A stretch of DNA of 6,306 bases from Phytoactinopolyspora endophytica (GTDB lineage: Bacteria; Actinomycetota; Actinomycetes; Jiangellales; Jiangellaceae): NCBI RefSeq assembly GCF_004138495.1, contig NZ_ML142863.1, forward strand, positions 128,676 through 134,981, written 5' to 3'. The notes under the pieces are model-generated. The model searched no databases. It worked only from the letters and a program-made list of their open reading frames with translations, and was not told the origin of the DNA. Shown here piece after piece: positions 1 through 6,033 of the stretch. Each line of letters opens with the position of its first letter. Within the stretch, counting starts at the first letter, position 1. The translations under genes and the position numbers were made by a program.

Positions 1-1266
1 GGCGACGACGCCGTCGGCGTCCGGCTGACGCTGGTCGAGCGCGGACACGGTGACCACGTCGCCGACCTCGGGGATGCGCCCGAGCTGCTCGATGACGAAC
101 CCGCCCAGAGAGTCGTAGAACTGGCTCCCGGGCAGGTCGAGCCCGATCCGCCGGGCGACCTCATCCGGCCTGAGCAGGCCCGAGAGAACCCAGGCCCCGT
201 CACCGTACTGGACATGCGTGCGCACCGGGCGGTCCTGTTCGTCGGCGATCTCCCCGACGATCTCTTCGACCAAGTCCTCCAGGGTGACGATCCCGGCTGT
301 TCCGCCGTACTCGTCGACCACCACCGCCATCTGCAGCCCGGGAGAACGCAGCATCGCCAGCAGCGGGTCAAGCTCCATCGTTCCGGGCACCGATGCCACG
401 TCCGCCATCACATCGGAGACCAGCCGATGCTCCCTCTGAGCCAACGGGACGGCCAAGGCGTGTTTGAAGTGAACGGCGCCGACCACCTCGTCGACGTTCT
501 CGCCGGCCACCGGGAAACGGGCATGCCCCGTCGACGCGGCCTTCTGCAACACCTCCGACACGGGCCTGTCCGCGCTGATGAACCGCACCCGGGGACGCGG
601 CGTCATCGCGTCGGCCGCGGTTCGGTCGCCGAAGCTGATCGAACGGGCCACCAGGTCCGCCGCCGACGGGTCGAGCGTCCCCTCCCGCGCGGACCGGCTC
701 ACCAACGACGCGAGCTCCTGCGGGGATCGCGCCGACGCGAGCTCCTCGGTGGGTTCGACACCGATCATCCGCAGAATCCTGTTGGCGCTGCCGTTCAGGA
801 ATCGGATCAGCGGACCGGCTCCAGTGGTGAACGCGCGCTGCGCACCGCCCACCGCTCGCCCGACCCGCAACGGCTCGGCGATGGCCCAGTTCTTCGGCAC
901 CAGCTCGCCGAAGATCATCTGCGTGCCGGTTGCGACGACGAGCGCCAGTGCCACCGACACCCCGGTGATCCCCGCGTCCGGCAGCCCGATCGAACCGAGC
1001 GGACCACGCAGGAGGGTCGCCAGCGACGGCTCAGCCAGCCATCCGACCAGCAGGCTGGTGACCGTGATGCCGAGCTGAGCACTGGACAGCTGCGTCGACA
1101 GCGACCGCAACCCCTGCAGCAGGTTCCGATCCCGGTGGTCGCCCGAGCCGGACCGCCGCTCGACCGTCGCCCGGTCCACCGTGACGAAGGAGAACTCCGC
1201 CGCGACGAAGACCGCGTTAGCGCCGATCAGCAATGCTGCGGCCGCGAGCAGCACCCATTCGGTCAC
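1..1266 (-). CDS. CNNM/CorC (hemolysin C) family membrane protein, DUF21-CBS-CorC_HlyC; 3' end outside window
   Basis: Read on the minus strand from a GTG at 1266, the frame stays open for 422 codons to the window edge, so only the last residues are missing (relatives are roughly 430-460 aa). An N-terminal DUF21/CNNM membrane domain spans about residues 1-170. It has hydrophobic segments near 4-23, 62-78 and 97-120 and the family motifs AAEF (22-25), QLGIT (64-68) and GELVPK (120-125). A CBS pair follows at about 215-340, with DAMTPRPRV at 219-227 and the hallmark VVDEYGGTAGIVTLEDLVEE at 316-335. A CorC_HlyC transporter-associated domain begins at about 350. Members are inner-membrane proteins linked to Mg2+/Co2+ efflux or homeostasis, with the CBS pair sensing nucleotides. 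The name hemolysin is historical, and the substrate here is inferred. GTG 1266 is the first possible start after an in-frame TAG; GGAGG lies 11 nt upstream. These genes often occur as tandem pairs, so a second copy may lie beyond position 1. Confidence 0.93.
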   Translation of the reverse strand, partial: MTEWVLLAAAALLIGANAVFVAAEFSFVTVDRATVERRSGSGDHRDRNLLQGLRSLSTQLSSAQLGITVTSLLVGWLAEPSLATLLRGPLGSIGLPDAGITGVSVALALVVATGTQMIFGELVPKNWAIAEPLRVGRAVGGAQRAFTTGAGPLIRFLNGSANRILRMIGVEPTEELASARSPQELASLVSRSAREGTLDPSAADLVARSISFGDRTAADAMTPRPRVRFISADRPVSEVLQKAASTGHARFPVAGENVDEVVGAVHFKHALAVPLAQREHRLVSDVMADVASVPGTMELDPLLAMLRSPGLQMAVVVDEYGGTAGIVTLEDLVEEIVGEIADEQDRPVRTHVQYGDGAWVLSGLLRPDEVARRIGLDLPGSQFYDSLGGFVIEQLGRIPEVGDVVTVSALDQRQPDADGVVA

Positions 1267-1341
1267 CGCTCCGTTCGCCTCCGCCAGACGCTCGACAGGA
1301 ACGACCTATCGGCAGGGTCGCCGTCAGCTGACATACCCCGA

Positions 1342-1369
1342 GGATAGGACAGACCCGCCGGTCCTATCC
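1342..1369 (-). terminator. Perfect 9-bp inverted repeat downstream of the dehydrogenase gene; terminator-like hairpin or operator
   Basis: GGATAGGAC (1342-1350) and GTCCTATCC (1361-1369) are perfect reverse complements separated by 10 nt. The structure starts about 10 nt after the dehydrogenase stop codon and ends about 75 nt before the CNNM start. As RNA it makes a stable stem, but no U-tract follows, so it is not a classical intrinsic terminator. A related half-site, GACCTATC, recurs at 1303-1310, which leaves open a role as a protein-binding operator for the CNNM gene. The repeat itself is certain; its role is inferred. Confidence 0.45.
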
Positions 1370-1378
1370 GCAATGTCA

Positions 1379-2578
1379 CTACATCGGGATGGCGGTCCAG
1401 ATGCTGTCCTTGGCCGCGCTCTGCTCCACGGCGGCGAGCACCCGCTGCACACGCAGGCCGTCCGCGAACGACGGCTCCGGGTCGCGCCCGTCGGCGACGG
1501 CGTTGACCAGGTCGACGGCCTGGTGAGTGAAACCGTGCTCGTAGCCGAGCAGATGCCCCGGTGGCCACCACGCCGCGAGGAATGGGTGCTCGGGCTCGGT
1601 CACCAGGATCCGCCGGAACCCGGCTGTCTGCGAGTCCTCCGAGCCGTCGTAGAAGTTCAGGACGTTCATGTCCTCGAAGTCGAACGCCAGTGATCCGTTC
1701 GTGCCGTTGATCTCGATCCGGATCGCGTTCTTGCGGCCGGTCGCATACCGCGTCGCCTCGAAGGTCGCCAGCGCTCCCCGGCTGAACCGGGCGAGAAAGA
1801 CCGCCGTGTCATCCACCGTCACGTCGCCCATCTGGACGTCGTCGCCGGTGACATGACCTCCGAGTGTGCCGACGTCGCCGTCGTCCCCCGGCATCGGTCG
1901 GCGGCCGACGAACGTCTCCATCATGGCGCTGACGCCGGTGATGCGTTCTCCGGTGATGTACTGCGTCAGGTCGACGATGTGCGCGCCGATGTCACCCAGC
2001 GCGCCCGATCCGGCTCGTTGCTTGTCCAGGCGCCACGACATCGGAGCAGCCGGGTCGACCAGCCAGTCCTGCAGGTACTGCGCGCGCACGTGCCGGATGT
2101 CGCCGATCCGGCCGTCGGCCACCAGGGTCCGAGCCAGCACGATCGCGGGAACCCGCCGGTAGGTGAAGCCGACCATCGACCGCACACCCCGCTCTCGGGC
2201 GGCGGCCGCCGCGTCCGCCATCGACTCCGCCTCCGGCACCGTGTTGGCGAGTGGCTTCTCGCACAGCACATGCTTGCCGGCCTCCAGCGCGGCGATCGCG
2301 ATCTCGGCATGGGTGTCGCCGGGCGTGCAGACGTCGACGAGGTCCACGTCGTCGCGGCTGAGCAGCGCGCGCCAGTCGGTCTCCACCTGCTGCCAGCCGA
2401 ACTTGTCCCCTGCCGCCCGCGCGGCCGCCTCGTTCCGCCCGGCGATGACGGAGAGCCGTGGGCTTAGCGGCAGATCGAAGAAGCTCGCCGAGTTCCGCCA
2501 CGCGTGCGAGTGAGCCGTGCCCATAAAGGAATAGCCCACCATGCCGATCCCGAGAGTTGCCTTGCTGTGCTCGGTCAT
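1379..2578 (-). CDS. Gfo/Idh/MocA family NAD(P)-dependent oxidoreductase, probable sugar/cyclitol dehydrogenase
   Basis: A complete 399-residue cytoplasmic oxidoreductase, typical in length for the family. The N-terminal Rossmann fold shows VGYSFMG at 14-20, a GxGxxG variant with Ser in place of the middle Gly. The family signature CEKPLANT (106-113) carries Lys108. The C-terminal substrate domain contains SGALGDIGAHIVDL (191-204), where Asp196 and His200 have the D-x3-H spacing of the catalytic pair in inositol dehydrogenases, so a K-D-H active site looks intact. The segments YLQDW (168-172), SWRLDK (181-186) and PSFADG near the C-terminus recall levoglucosan and inositol 2-dehydrogenase relatives. 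Hydride transfer between a sugar or cyclitol hydroxyl and NAD(P)+ is therefore likely; the exact substrate cannot be read from sequence. No sugar transporter, isomerase or regulator gene lies beside it, so it appears to stand alone. The ATG at 2578 has AGGGGA 8 nt upstream, which supports this start. Confidence 0.93.
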   Translation of the reverse strand: MTEHSKATLGIGMVGYSFMGTAHSHAWRNSASFFDLPLSPRLSVIAGRNEAAARAAGDKFGWQQVETDWRALLSRDDVDLVDVCTPGDTHAEIAIAALEAGKHVLCEKPLANTVPEAESMADAAAAARERGVRSMVGFTYRRVPAIVLARTLVADGRIGDIRHVRAQYLQDWLVDPAAPMSWRLDKQRAGSGALGDIGAHIVDLTQYITGERITGVSAMMETFVGRRPMPGDDGDVGTLGGHVTGDDVQMGDVTVDDTAVFLARFSRGALATFEATRYATGRKNAIRIEINGTNGSLAFDFEDMNVLNFYDGSEDSQTAGFRRILVTEPEHPFLAAWWPPGHLLGYEHGFTHQAVDLVNAVADGRDPEPSFADGLRVQRVLAAVEQSAAKDSIWTAIPM

Positions 2579-2586
2579 CTAGAGAG

Positions 2587-2592
2587 TCCCCT
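2587..2592 (-). promoter_or_regulatory. Ribosome binding site of the Gfo/Idh/MocA gene
   Basis: On the minus strand AGGGGA lies 8 nt before the ATG at 2578, a normal spacing. It favours this ATG over internal starts. No convincing -10/-35 pair was seen nearby. Confidence 0.6.
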
Positions 2593-2647
2593 GTTCGTCA
2601 GTCGAGTTGCGCCTGCCGACTTACGGTGCGAGTGCTTACCACCCAGT

Positions 2648-2685
2648 GTGCCGGGCACGTGGATTCCCCGGAAACGGACATCCAC
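2648..2685. promoter_or_regulatory. Two adjacent dyads upstream of the dehydrogenase gene; candidate operator region
   Basis: Two inverted repeats lie side by side, 70-107 nt upstream of the dehydrogenase ATG. The first is the perfect palindrome GTGCC-G-GGCAC (2648-2658). The second, starting at the next base, is GTGGAT (2659-2664) paired with ATCCAC (2680-2685) across 15 nt; it also contains TTCC-CC-GGAA (2664-2673). Closer to the gene, CTTAC occurs twice in the same orientation, 15 bp apart (2620-2624 and 2635-2639). The position fits repressor or activator binding sites for the downstream gene. No regulator gene is in the window and short dyads arise by chance in GC-rich DNA, so function is inferred. 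Confidence 0.3.
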
Positions 2686-2755
2686 CCTTCAGTGACCGCC
2701 ACGGACATCGACGTCGCTCCCGATGACGACAGACCGAAGAACTGAACAGCCGTAC

Positions 2756-2803
2756 TCGGTGCTGGCCTCAGTGCTGGCCTCAGTGCTGACCTCAGTGCTG
2801 ACC
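2756..2803 (-). repeat. Four tandem 12-bp repeats spanning the SulP stop codon
   Basis: On the minus strand the unit GGYCAGCACYGA occurs four times without gaps (2803-2792, 2791-2780, 2779-2768, 2767-2756). Units 1 and 2 are identical, unit 3 differs at one base and unit 4 at two. Unit 1 encodes the last three residues of the SulP transporter (Gly-Gln-His) plus its TGA. Because 12 is a multiple of three, units 2 and 3 repeat the same Gly-Gln-His-stop in frame, and unit 4 has CGA instead of TGA. It looks like a slipped-strand duplication at the 3' end of the gene. Confidence 0.9.
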
Positions 2804-4324
2804 GCTGAGCTGTCCTGTGGTTCGTTCGTGCAGCTGAGCGCTATGTGCGTTGAGCCCGACGATCTCGGCTTCGACCCCGCGGGCGGCATACTTGGCCACC
2901 ACGGTGTCCAACGTCGCCACGGCCGACGTGTCCCACACGTGCGCATCGGTCAGGTCGATCACCACTCGCGGCGTCGGGTCGGCGTAGTCGAACGCGTGAA
3001 CCAGCTCGTTGGTCGAGGCGAAGAAGAGCTCGCCGGTGATCGCGTAGACCCGGATGCCGCCGTCGGGATCCAGCACGCTGGAGACGTCGACCAGGTGGGC
3101 GACGCGGCGAGCGAAGAAGATGGCGGCGAGCAGGACACCGGCCACGACGCCATAGGCGAGGTTGTGCGTCGCGACGACGATCGCGACCGTGGTCACCATG
3201 ACGGCCGTCTCACTGAACGGGGTGCGCTTCAGGACGGTCGGGCGGATACTGGACCAGTCGAACGTGGAGATCGAGACCATCACCATGACCGCGACCAGCG
3301 CGCCCATCGGGATGATCGCCACCAGATCACCCAGAACCAGGATCATCACCAAGAGTGCGACGCCGGAGACGAATGTGGACAGCCGAGTCCGGCCACCGGA
3401 TTTCATGTTGATGACCGACTGTCCGATCATCGCGCATCCGGCCATGCCGCCGAGGAAACCCGTCGCGACGTTCGCGATGCCCTGCCCGCGGGCCTCCCGG
3501 TCCTTGTTCGACCTCGTATCCGTGAAGTCGTCCACGATTTGGGCGGTGAGCAGGGACTCCAGCAATCCGACGAAGGCCAGGGTGATGGCGAACGGCGCCA
3601 CGGTGACAAGCGTCTCGAACGTGATGGGGACCATCGGCACCCCGAGCACCGGGAGCGCGTTGGGCAGCTCGCCCATATCGCCGACCGTCGGCACGTTGAT
3701 GCTGAAGGTCGTCGCCGCGACGCCCAGCGCGACAATCGCCACCAGCGGTGACGGTATCGCCTTGGTCAGGCGAGGCAGCAGGTAGATGATCGCCAGCCCG
3801 GCAGCCACCAGGACGTACACCGGCCACGACTCCCCCACGACGTGCGGGACCTGCGCCAGGAAGATCAGGATGGCGAGCGCGTTGACGAACCCGACCAGCA
3901 CCGTACGCGGCACGAACCGCATCAGACGCCCCACACCGAGCGCCCCCAGCAGGACCTGCAGCACACCGGCCACGATCGTCGCCGCGAACAGATACTCCGC
4001 CCCGTGCTCGCGCACCAAAGGGACCATGATCAGCGCCATCGCGCCGGTCGCGGCGGAGATCATCCCGGGGCGGCCACCGGCGATCGAGATGATGATCGCG
4101 ATCGAGAACGACGCGTAGAGGCCGACCTTGGGGTCGACGCCGGCGATGATGGAGAAGGCGATGGCCTCGGGAATCAGCGCGAGGGCGACGACGATCCCGG
4201 CCAGGATGTCGCCACGCGGGTTGGACAGCCAGGCCTGGCGGAAACTGGCCCACCTGCTCCCGGCGTTCGGTGTTGCTGGCTTCTCATGACTTCTGGGCAT
4301 GGCAGGGTCAGGCGTTGTCGGCAA
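2792..4324 (-). CDS. SulP (SLC26-type) family inorganic anion transporter with C-terminal STAS domain
   Basis: A 510-residue integral membrane protein of usual length for compact bacterial SulP transporters. After a polar N-terminus (1-35), hydrophobic segments run from about 40 to 405. The SulP signature lies at 51-73, with [20 protein letters not shown] followed by ASF. Near 296-316 is a conserved loop reading [20 protein letters not shown], resembling the YbaR/BicA-type branch. A STAS domain follows at about 425-500, with [20 protein letters not shown] (454-473) carrying the Asp-Thr-Ser motif. Members import sulfate, bicarbonate or dicarboxylates by H+ or Na+ symport, or exchange anions; the anion is not decidable here. 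No carbonic anhydrase or sulfate-assimilation gene is adjacent. The start is TTG 4324, chosen because AAAGGA lies 6 nt upstream; ATG 4300, in frame, has no such site and would remove eight residues. The 3' end runs into a 12-bp tandem repeat with repeated stops. Confidence 0.95.
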   Translation of the reverse strand: MPTTPDPAMPRSHEKPATPNAGSRWASFRQAWLSNPRGDILAGIVVALALIPEAIAFSIIAGVDPKVGLYASFSIAIIISIAGGRPGMISAATGAMALIMVPLVREHGAEYLFAATIVAGVLQVLLGALGVGRLMRFVPRTVLVGFVNALAILIFLAQVPHVVGESWPVYVLVAAGLAIIYLLPRLTKAIPSPLVAIVALGVAATTFSINVPTVGDMGELPNALPVLGVPMVPITFETLVTVAPFAITLAFVGLLESLLTAQIVDDFTDTRSNKDREARGQGIANVATGFLGGMAGCAMIGQSVINMKSGGRTRLSTFVSGVALLVMILVLGDLVAIIPMGALVAVMVMVSISTFDWSSIRPTVLKRTPFSETAVMVTTVAIVVATHNLAYGVVAGVLLAAIFFARRVAHLVDVSSVLDPDGGIRVYAITGELFFASTNELVHAFDYADPTPRVVIDLTDAHVWDTSAVATLDTVVAKYAARGVEAEIVGLNAHSAQLHERTTGQLSGQH

Positions 4325-4330
4325 ATGTCA

Positions 4331-4336
4331 TCCTTT
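4331..4336 (-). promoter_or_regulatory. Shine-Dalgarno deciding a TTG start for the SulP gene
   Basis: AAAGGA on the minus strand sits 6 nt before TTG 4324, while ATG 4300 is preceded by pyrimidine-rich sequence without a purine tract. The GGATGA following the AAA also contains an ATG (4331-4329) that would open a 7-codon frame ending within the coding region in another frame; it has no ribosome binding site of its own and is probably incidental. Confidence 0.55.
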
Positions 4337-4609
4337 GGACGTTGCCTCGCGCAGCCCGGGAAGGGCGAGACGAGAAGGCGCGGACGGTGACGCTCACACA
4401 GCGGCGACATCGACGGCGCACAGCGGTCCTGGCATAGCCCAGGGCGGCTGGTGAGATGGTGCGGCCAACGCTCGGGCGCTGGGTCTTACCTACGTTGAGG
4501 GGCGCGGAATCGACACGCGCTATTGCATCCTACGGTGATGACCGCTCGGTTACTCACAGGTACCGCCCAGACGAACGAAATTGACCGTGTGTCCTTTCTC
4601 ACGCAAATG

Positions 4610-4784
4610 AGAGGCCGCGCAAATAGGGGCGCCGGTTAAGCGAGCGGGGCATCCGCGCCCGAGCTGCAAGGCCGAGGAGGGAGGCGCACTGGGGTTTGTG
4701 CGTCGACTGACGAGAACGCTGGAGATTCGCAAGCACGAATGCGGGTCCGAAAGAACCAGGCGACTCCCTATTTGCGCGGCCTCT
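4610..4784. repeat. 175-bp segment bounded by perfect 19-bp terminal inverted repeats; MITE-like or large stem-loop
   Basis: The arm AGAGGCCGCGCAAATAGGG (4610-4628) is the exact reverse complement of 4766-4784, with 137 bp between. Pairing stops abruptly on the inner side; on the outer side one further pair (4608/4786) follows a mismatch. The interior encodes no transposase and has no recognised domain. It contains a small stem ATTCG (4725-4729) with CGAAT (4736-4740). No clear target-site duplication is visible at either edge. CGCAAAT also occurs just outside the left arm (4602-4608) and inside it (4618-4624), 16 bp apart. Possible explanations are a non-autonomous transposable element, a remnant of an insertion sequence, or a long-range RNA stem at the end of the upstream transcript. 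The repeat is directly visible; the class of element is inferred. Confidence 0.5.
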
Positions 4785-4816
4785 GACCCGCAGCATGTGA
4801 TCATCGCTGGTCAGAG
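4781..4816 (-). terminator. Stem-loop overlapping the stop codon of the PLP-enzyme gene; terminator-like
   Basis: CTCTGACC (4781-4788) and GGTCAGAG (4809-4816) form a perfect 8-bp stem around a 20-nt loop that contains the TGA stop (4803-4801). A further three pairs (4792-4794 with 4806-4808) can stack inside after a bulge. No U-tract follows on the minus strand, so intrinsic termination is uncertain. The outer four bases of this stem (4781-4784) are shared with the 19-bp inverted repeat arm, so the two structures compete for them. Confidence 0.35.
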
Positions 4817-6033
4817 CCCGCTTCGTCGACCATCGCCCGCAGCGCGGTGAGACTCTCATCGATGACCGGCAGGTCCGGCGCGTCTCGCATGGCGATCTCG
4901 ACGTCCTTGATTCCGGAGGCGGTGCCCACCGCGACGACCGCTCCGTCGGCCCCGTCCGCGGCGACGCCCCGAGCCACAGCTACCGCCGCAGCGGACGACG
5001 CCTCGAGGAAGACTCCCTCCCCCGACGCACATGCCCGGTACTCGTCGAGGAACGTCTTCTCGCCCACTGCGATGGCCTCCCCGCCGCTGTCCCACAACGC
5101 CTGCAGCCCCTGGTAGTTGGCGACGTCGCTGCCGATGGAGAACGCGGCGGTCCCCACATACGGGATCCGGGTACGTTCCTGCTTCGCCCGATCCCGGTGG
5201 CCCAGGGCCTGGCTGAACGCTGCCGACGCGGCGGGCTCGGCAGCCACGAGCCGCGGCGGCGAGCTCAGCAGTCCGGCCGTCACGAGCTCCGTGAATCCGC
5301 GGCTGATACCGGACAGCAGGTCCGCTCGCGAGGTAGGAATGACGACCGCTCCGAGGTCCTCGCCGATGTCGCGGGCCAGCTCATAGGCGAGGCTCTTCAG
5401 TCCCTCGATCGCGTACGGATGGCCTCCCGCCCCGGGCTCCACGTAGTTGGTCAGCGGAAACCATCCAAGATCTTCGACCGCCATGCGCATCGTGTTGTTC
5501 CGCGCCACACTGTCGGCGAAGCCCACGACGACGGCCCCGGCGGCGCGGATCTGCGCGTGGATCGTCAGCGGCAGCGAGCTTTTGGTGACGACGACACATC
5601 GCAGTCCGGCACGGGCGGCGTATGCCGCCGCCGACGCACCGGCGTTTCCGCTCGACGCCGCGATCACCGTGTCGCAGCCGTCAGCACGCGCCTTCGTCAG
5701 TGCGGCGGACATGTAGCGGTCCTTGTGGGACAGCGTCGGGTTGGCGGCCTCGTTCTTCAGCCAGACCTCGGTGCCCCCGTCGTCCCGGCCCGGCAGGCGG
5801 ACGAGTGGAGTGTTGCCCTCGCCGAGCGTGACCGGCTCAACCTCCGGCGGGATCGGAACAGTGCCGGGCCATCCCCAGGGCCCGCCGGAGTACGCGGCGA
5901 GTTCCCGCCCGTGCAGATCCACAAGCGGCAGCTCGAGATTGACGGCAATGCCGTCACGCCGGCATGCCGTACAGCCGGCGGTTCCCGAGCCGGTGTCCCC
6001 GCACCGGGGGCACCTGAGCTCAGCGTCAGTCAC
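4801..6033 (-). CDS. Threonine-synthase-like fold-type II PLP-dependent enzyme with N-terminal zinc ribbon
   Basis: With the GTG at 6033 the product is 410 residues, close to the usual size of threonine-synthase-like enzymes. A zinc ribbon comes first: Cys8, Cys11, Cys21 and Cys24 (CPRC...CTAC). The PLP domain then shows GEGNTPLV (71-78), NPTLSHKDR (98-106) with Lys104 as the expected PLP lysine, and ASSGNAGASAAAYAARAG (126-143), the substrate-carboxylate loop. Further on are SDVANYQGLQAL (302-313), LEASSAAA (343-350) and a C-terminal SGIKD (373-377). The usual Gly-rich phosphate loop after the central strand is replaced by PTSRADLLSG (233-242), so true threonine synthase activity is doubtful. 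A beta-replacement or elimination on another amino acid is possible. GTG 6033 overlaps the oxidase stop by 4 nt (GTGA), which implies coupled translation; GTG 6051 would add six residues but lies deeper in the oxidase gene. Pairing with a DAO-family oxidase suggests amino-acid catabolism or modification. Confidence 0.9.
   Translation of the reverse strand: MTDAELRCPRCGDTGSGTAGCTACRRDGIAVNLELPLVDLHGRELAAYSGGPWGWPGTVPIPPEVEPVTLGEGNTPLVRLPGRDDGGTEVWLKNEAANPTLSHKDRYMSAALTKARADGCDTVIAASSGNAGASAAAYAARAGLRCVVVTKSSLPLTIHAQIRAAGAVVVGFADSVARNNTMRMAVEDLGWFPLTNYVEPGAGGHPYAIEGLKSLAYELARDIGEDLGAVVIPTSRADLLSGISRGFTELVTAGLLSSPPRLVAAEPAASAAFSQALGHRDRAKQERTRIPYVGTAAFSIGSDVANYQGLQALWDSGGEAIAVGEKTFLDEYRACASGEGVFLEASSAAAVAVARGVAADGADGAVVAVGTASGIKDVEIAMRDAPDLPVIDESLTALRAMVDEAGSDQR

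Larger units (their letters stand above)
4325..4800. other. Gap of about 475 bp between the PLP-enzyme gene and the SulP gene, no convincing gene
   Basis: Open frames on the minus strand (for example 4859-4599 and 4804-4550) overlap each other, begin inside the upstream gene or at its stop, match no family I recognise and lack ribosome binding sites, so I do not call them. The gap holds the 175-bp segment with inverted-repeat ends (4610-4784) and a small stem in the SulP leader, CCTGG (4428-4432) with CCAGG (4439-4443). Composition around 4520-4620 is visibly less GC-rich than the genes. The SulP promoter must lie here, but no confident -10/-35 pair was found. Confidence 0.6.

Noticed and set aside
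1263..1334. Short minus-strand frame (23 codons from ATG 1334) ending at the CNNM start with a GTGA overlap
   Set aside because: No ribosome binding site, no recognisable content, and the overlap can arise by chance; a leader peptide is possible but unsupported.
214..1347. Long open frame on the plus strand (377 codons)
   Set aside because: It is antisense to the CNNM gene, rich in Arg/His/Gln/Pro with no domain, while the minus strand encodes clear DUF21 and CBS motifs.
2756..2803. CRISPR-like array
   Set aside because: The 12-bp units are contiguous without spacers and too short for CRISPR repeats.
2723..3751. Plus-strand open frame of 342 codons across the SulP gene
   Set aside because: Low-complexity Asp/Arg/His/Gly composition, antisense to a well-supported transporter; a typical GC-rich shadow.
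3327..4253. Minus-strand open frame in another phase within the SulP gene
   Set aside because: Arg- and Gly-rich without any domain; the SulP frame explains the sequence.
4599..4859. Minus-strand open frame across the inverted-repeat segment (86 codons), and a second one at 4550-4804
   Set aside because: They start inside the PLP-enzyme gene or at its end, have no ribosome binding site or recognised family, and overlap each other in different frames.
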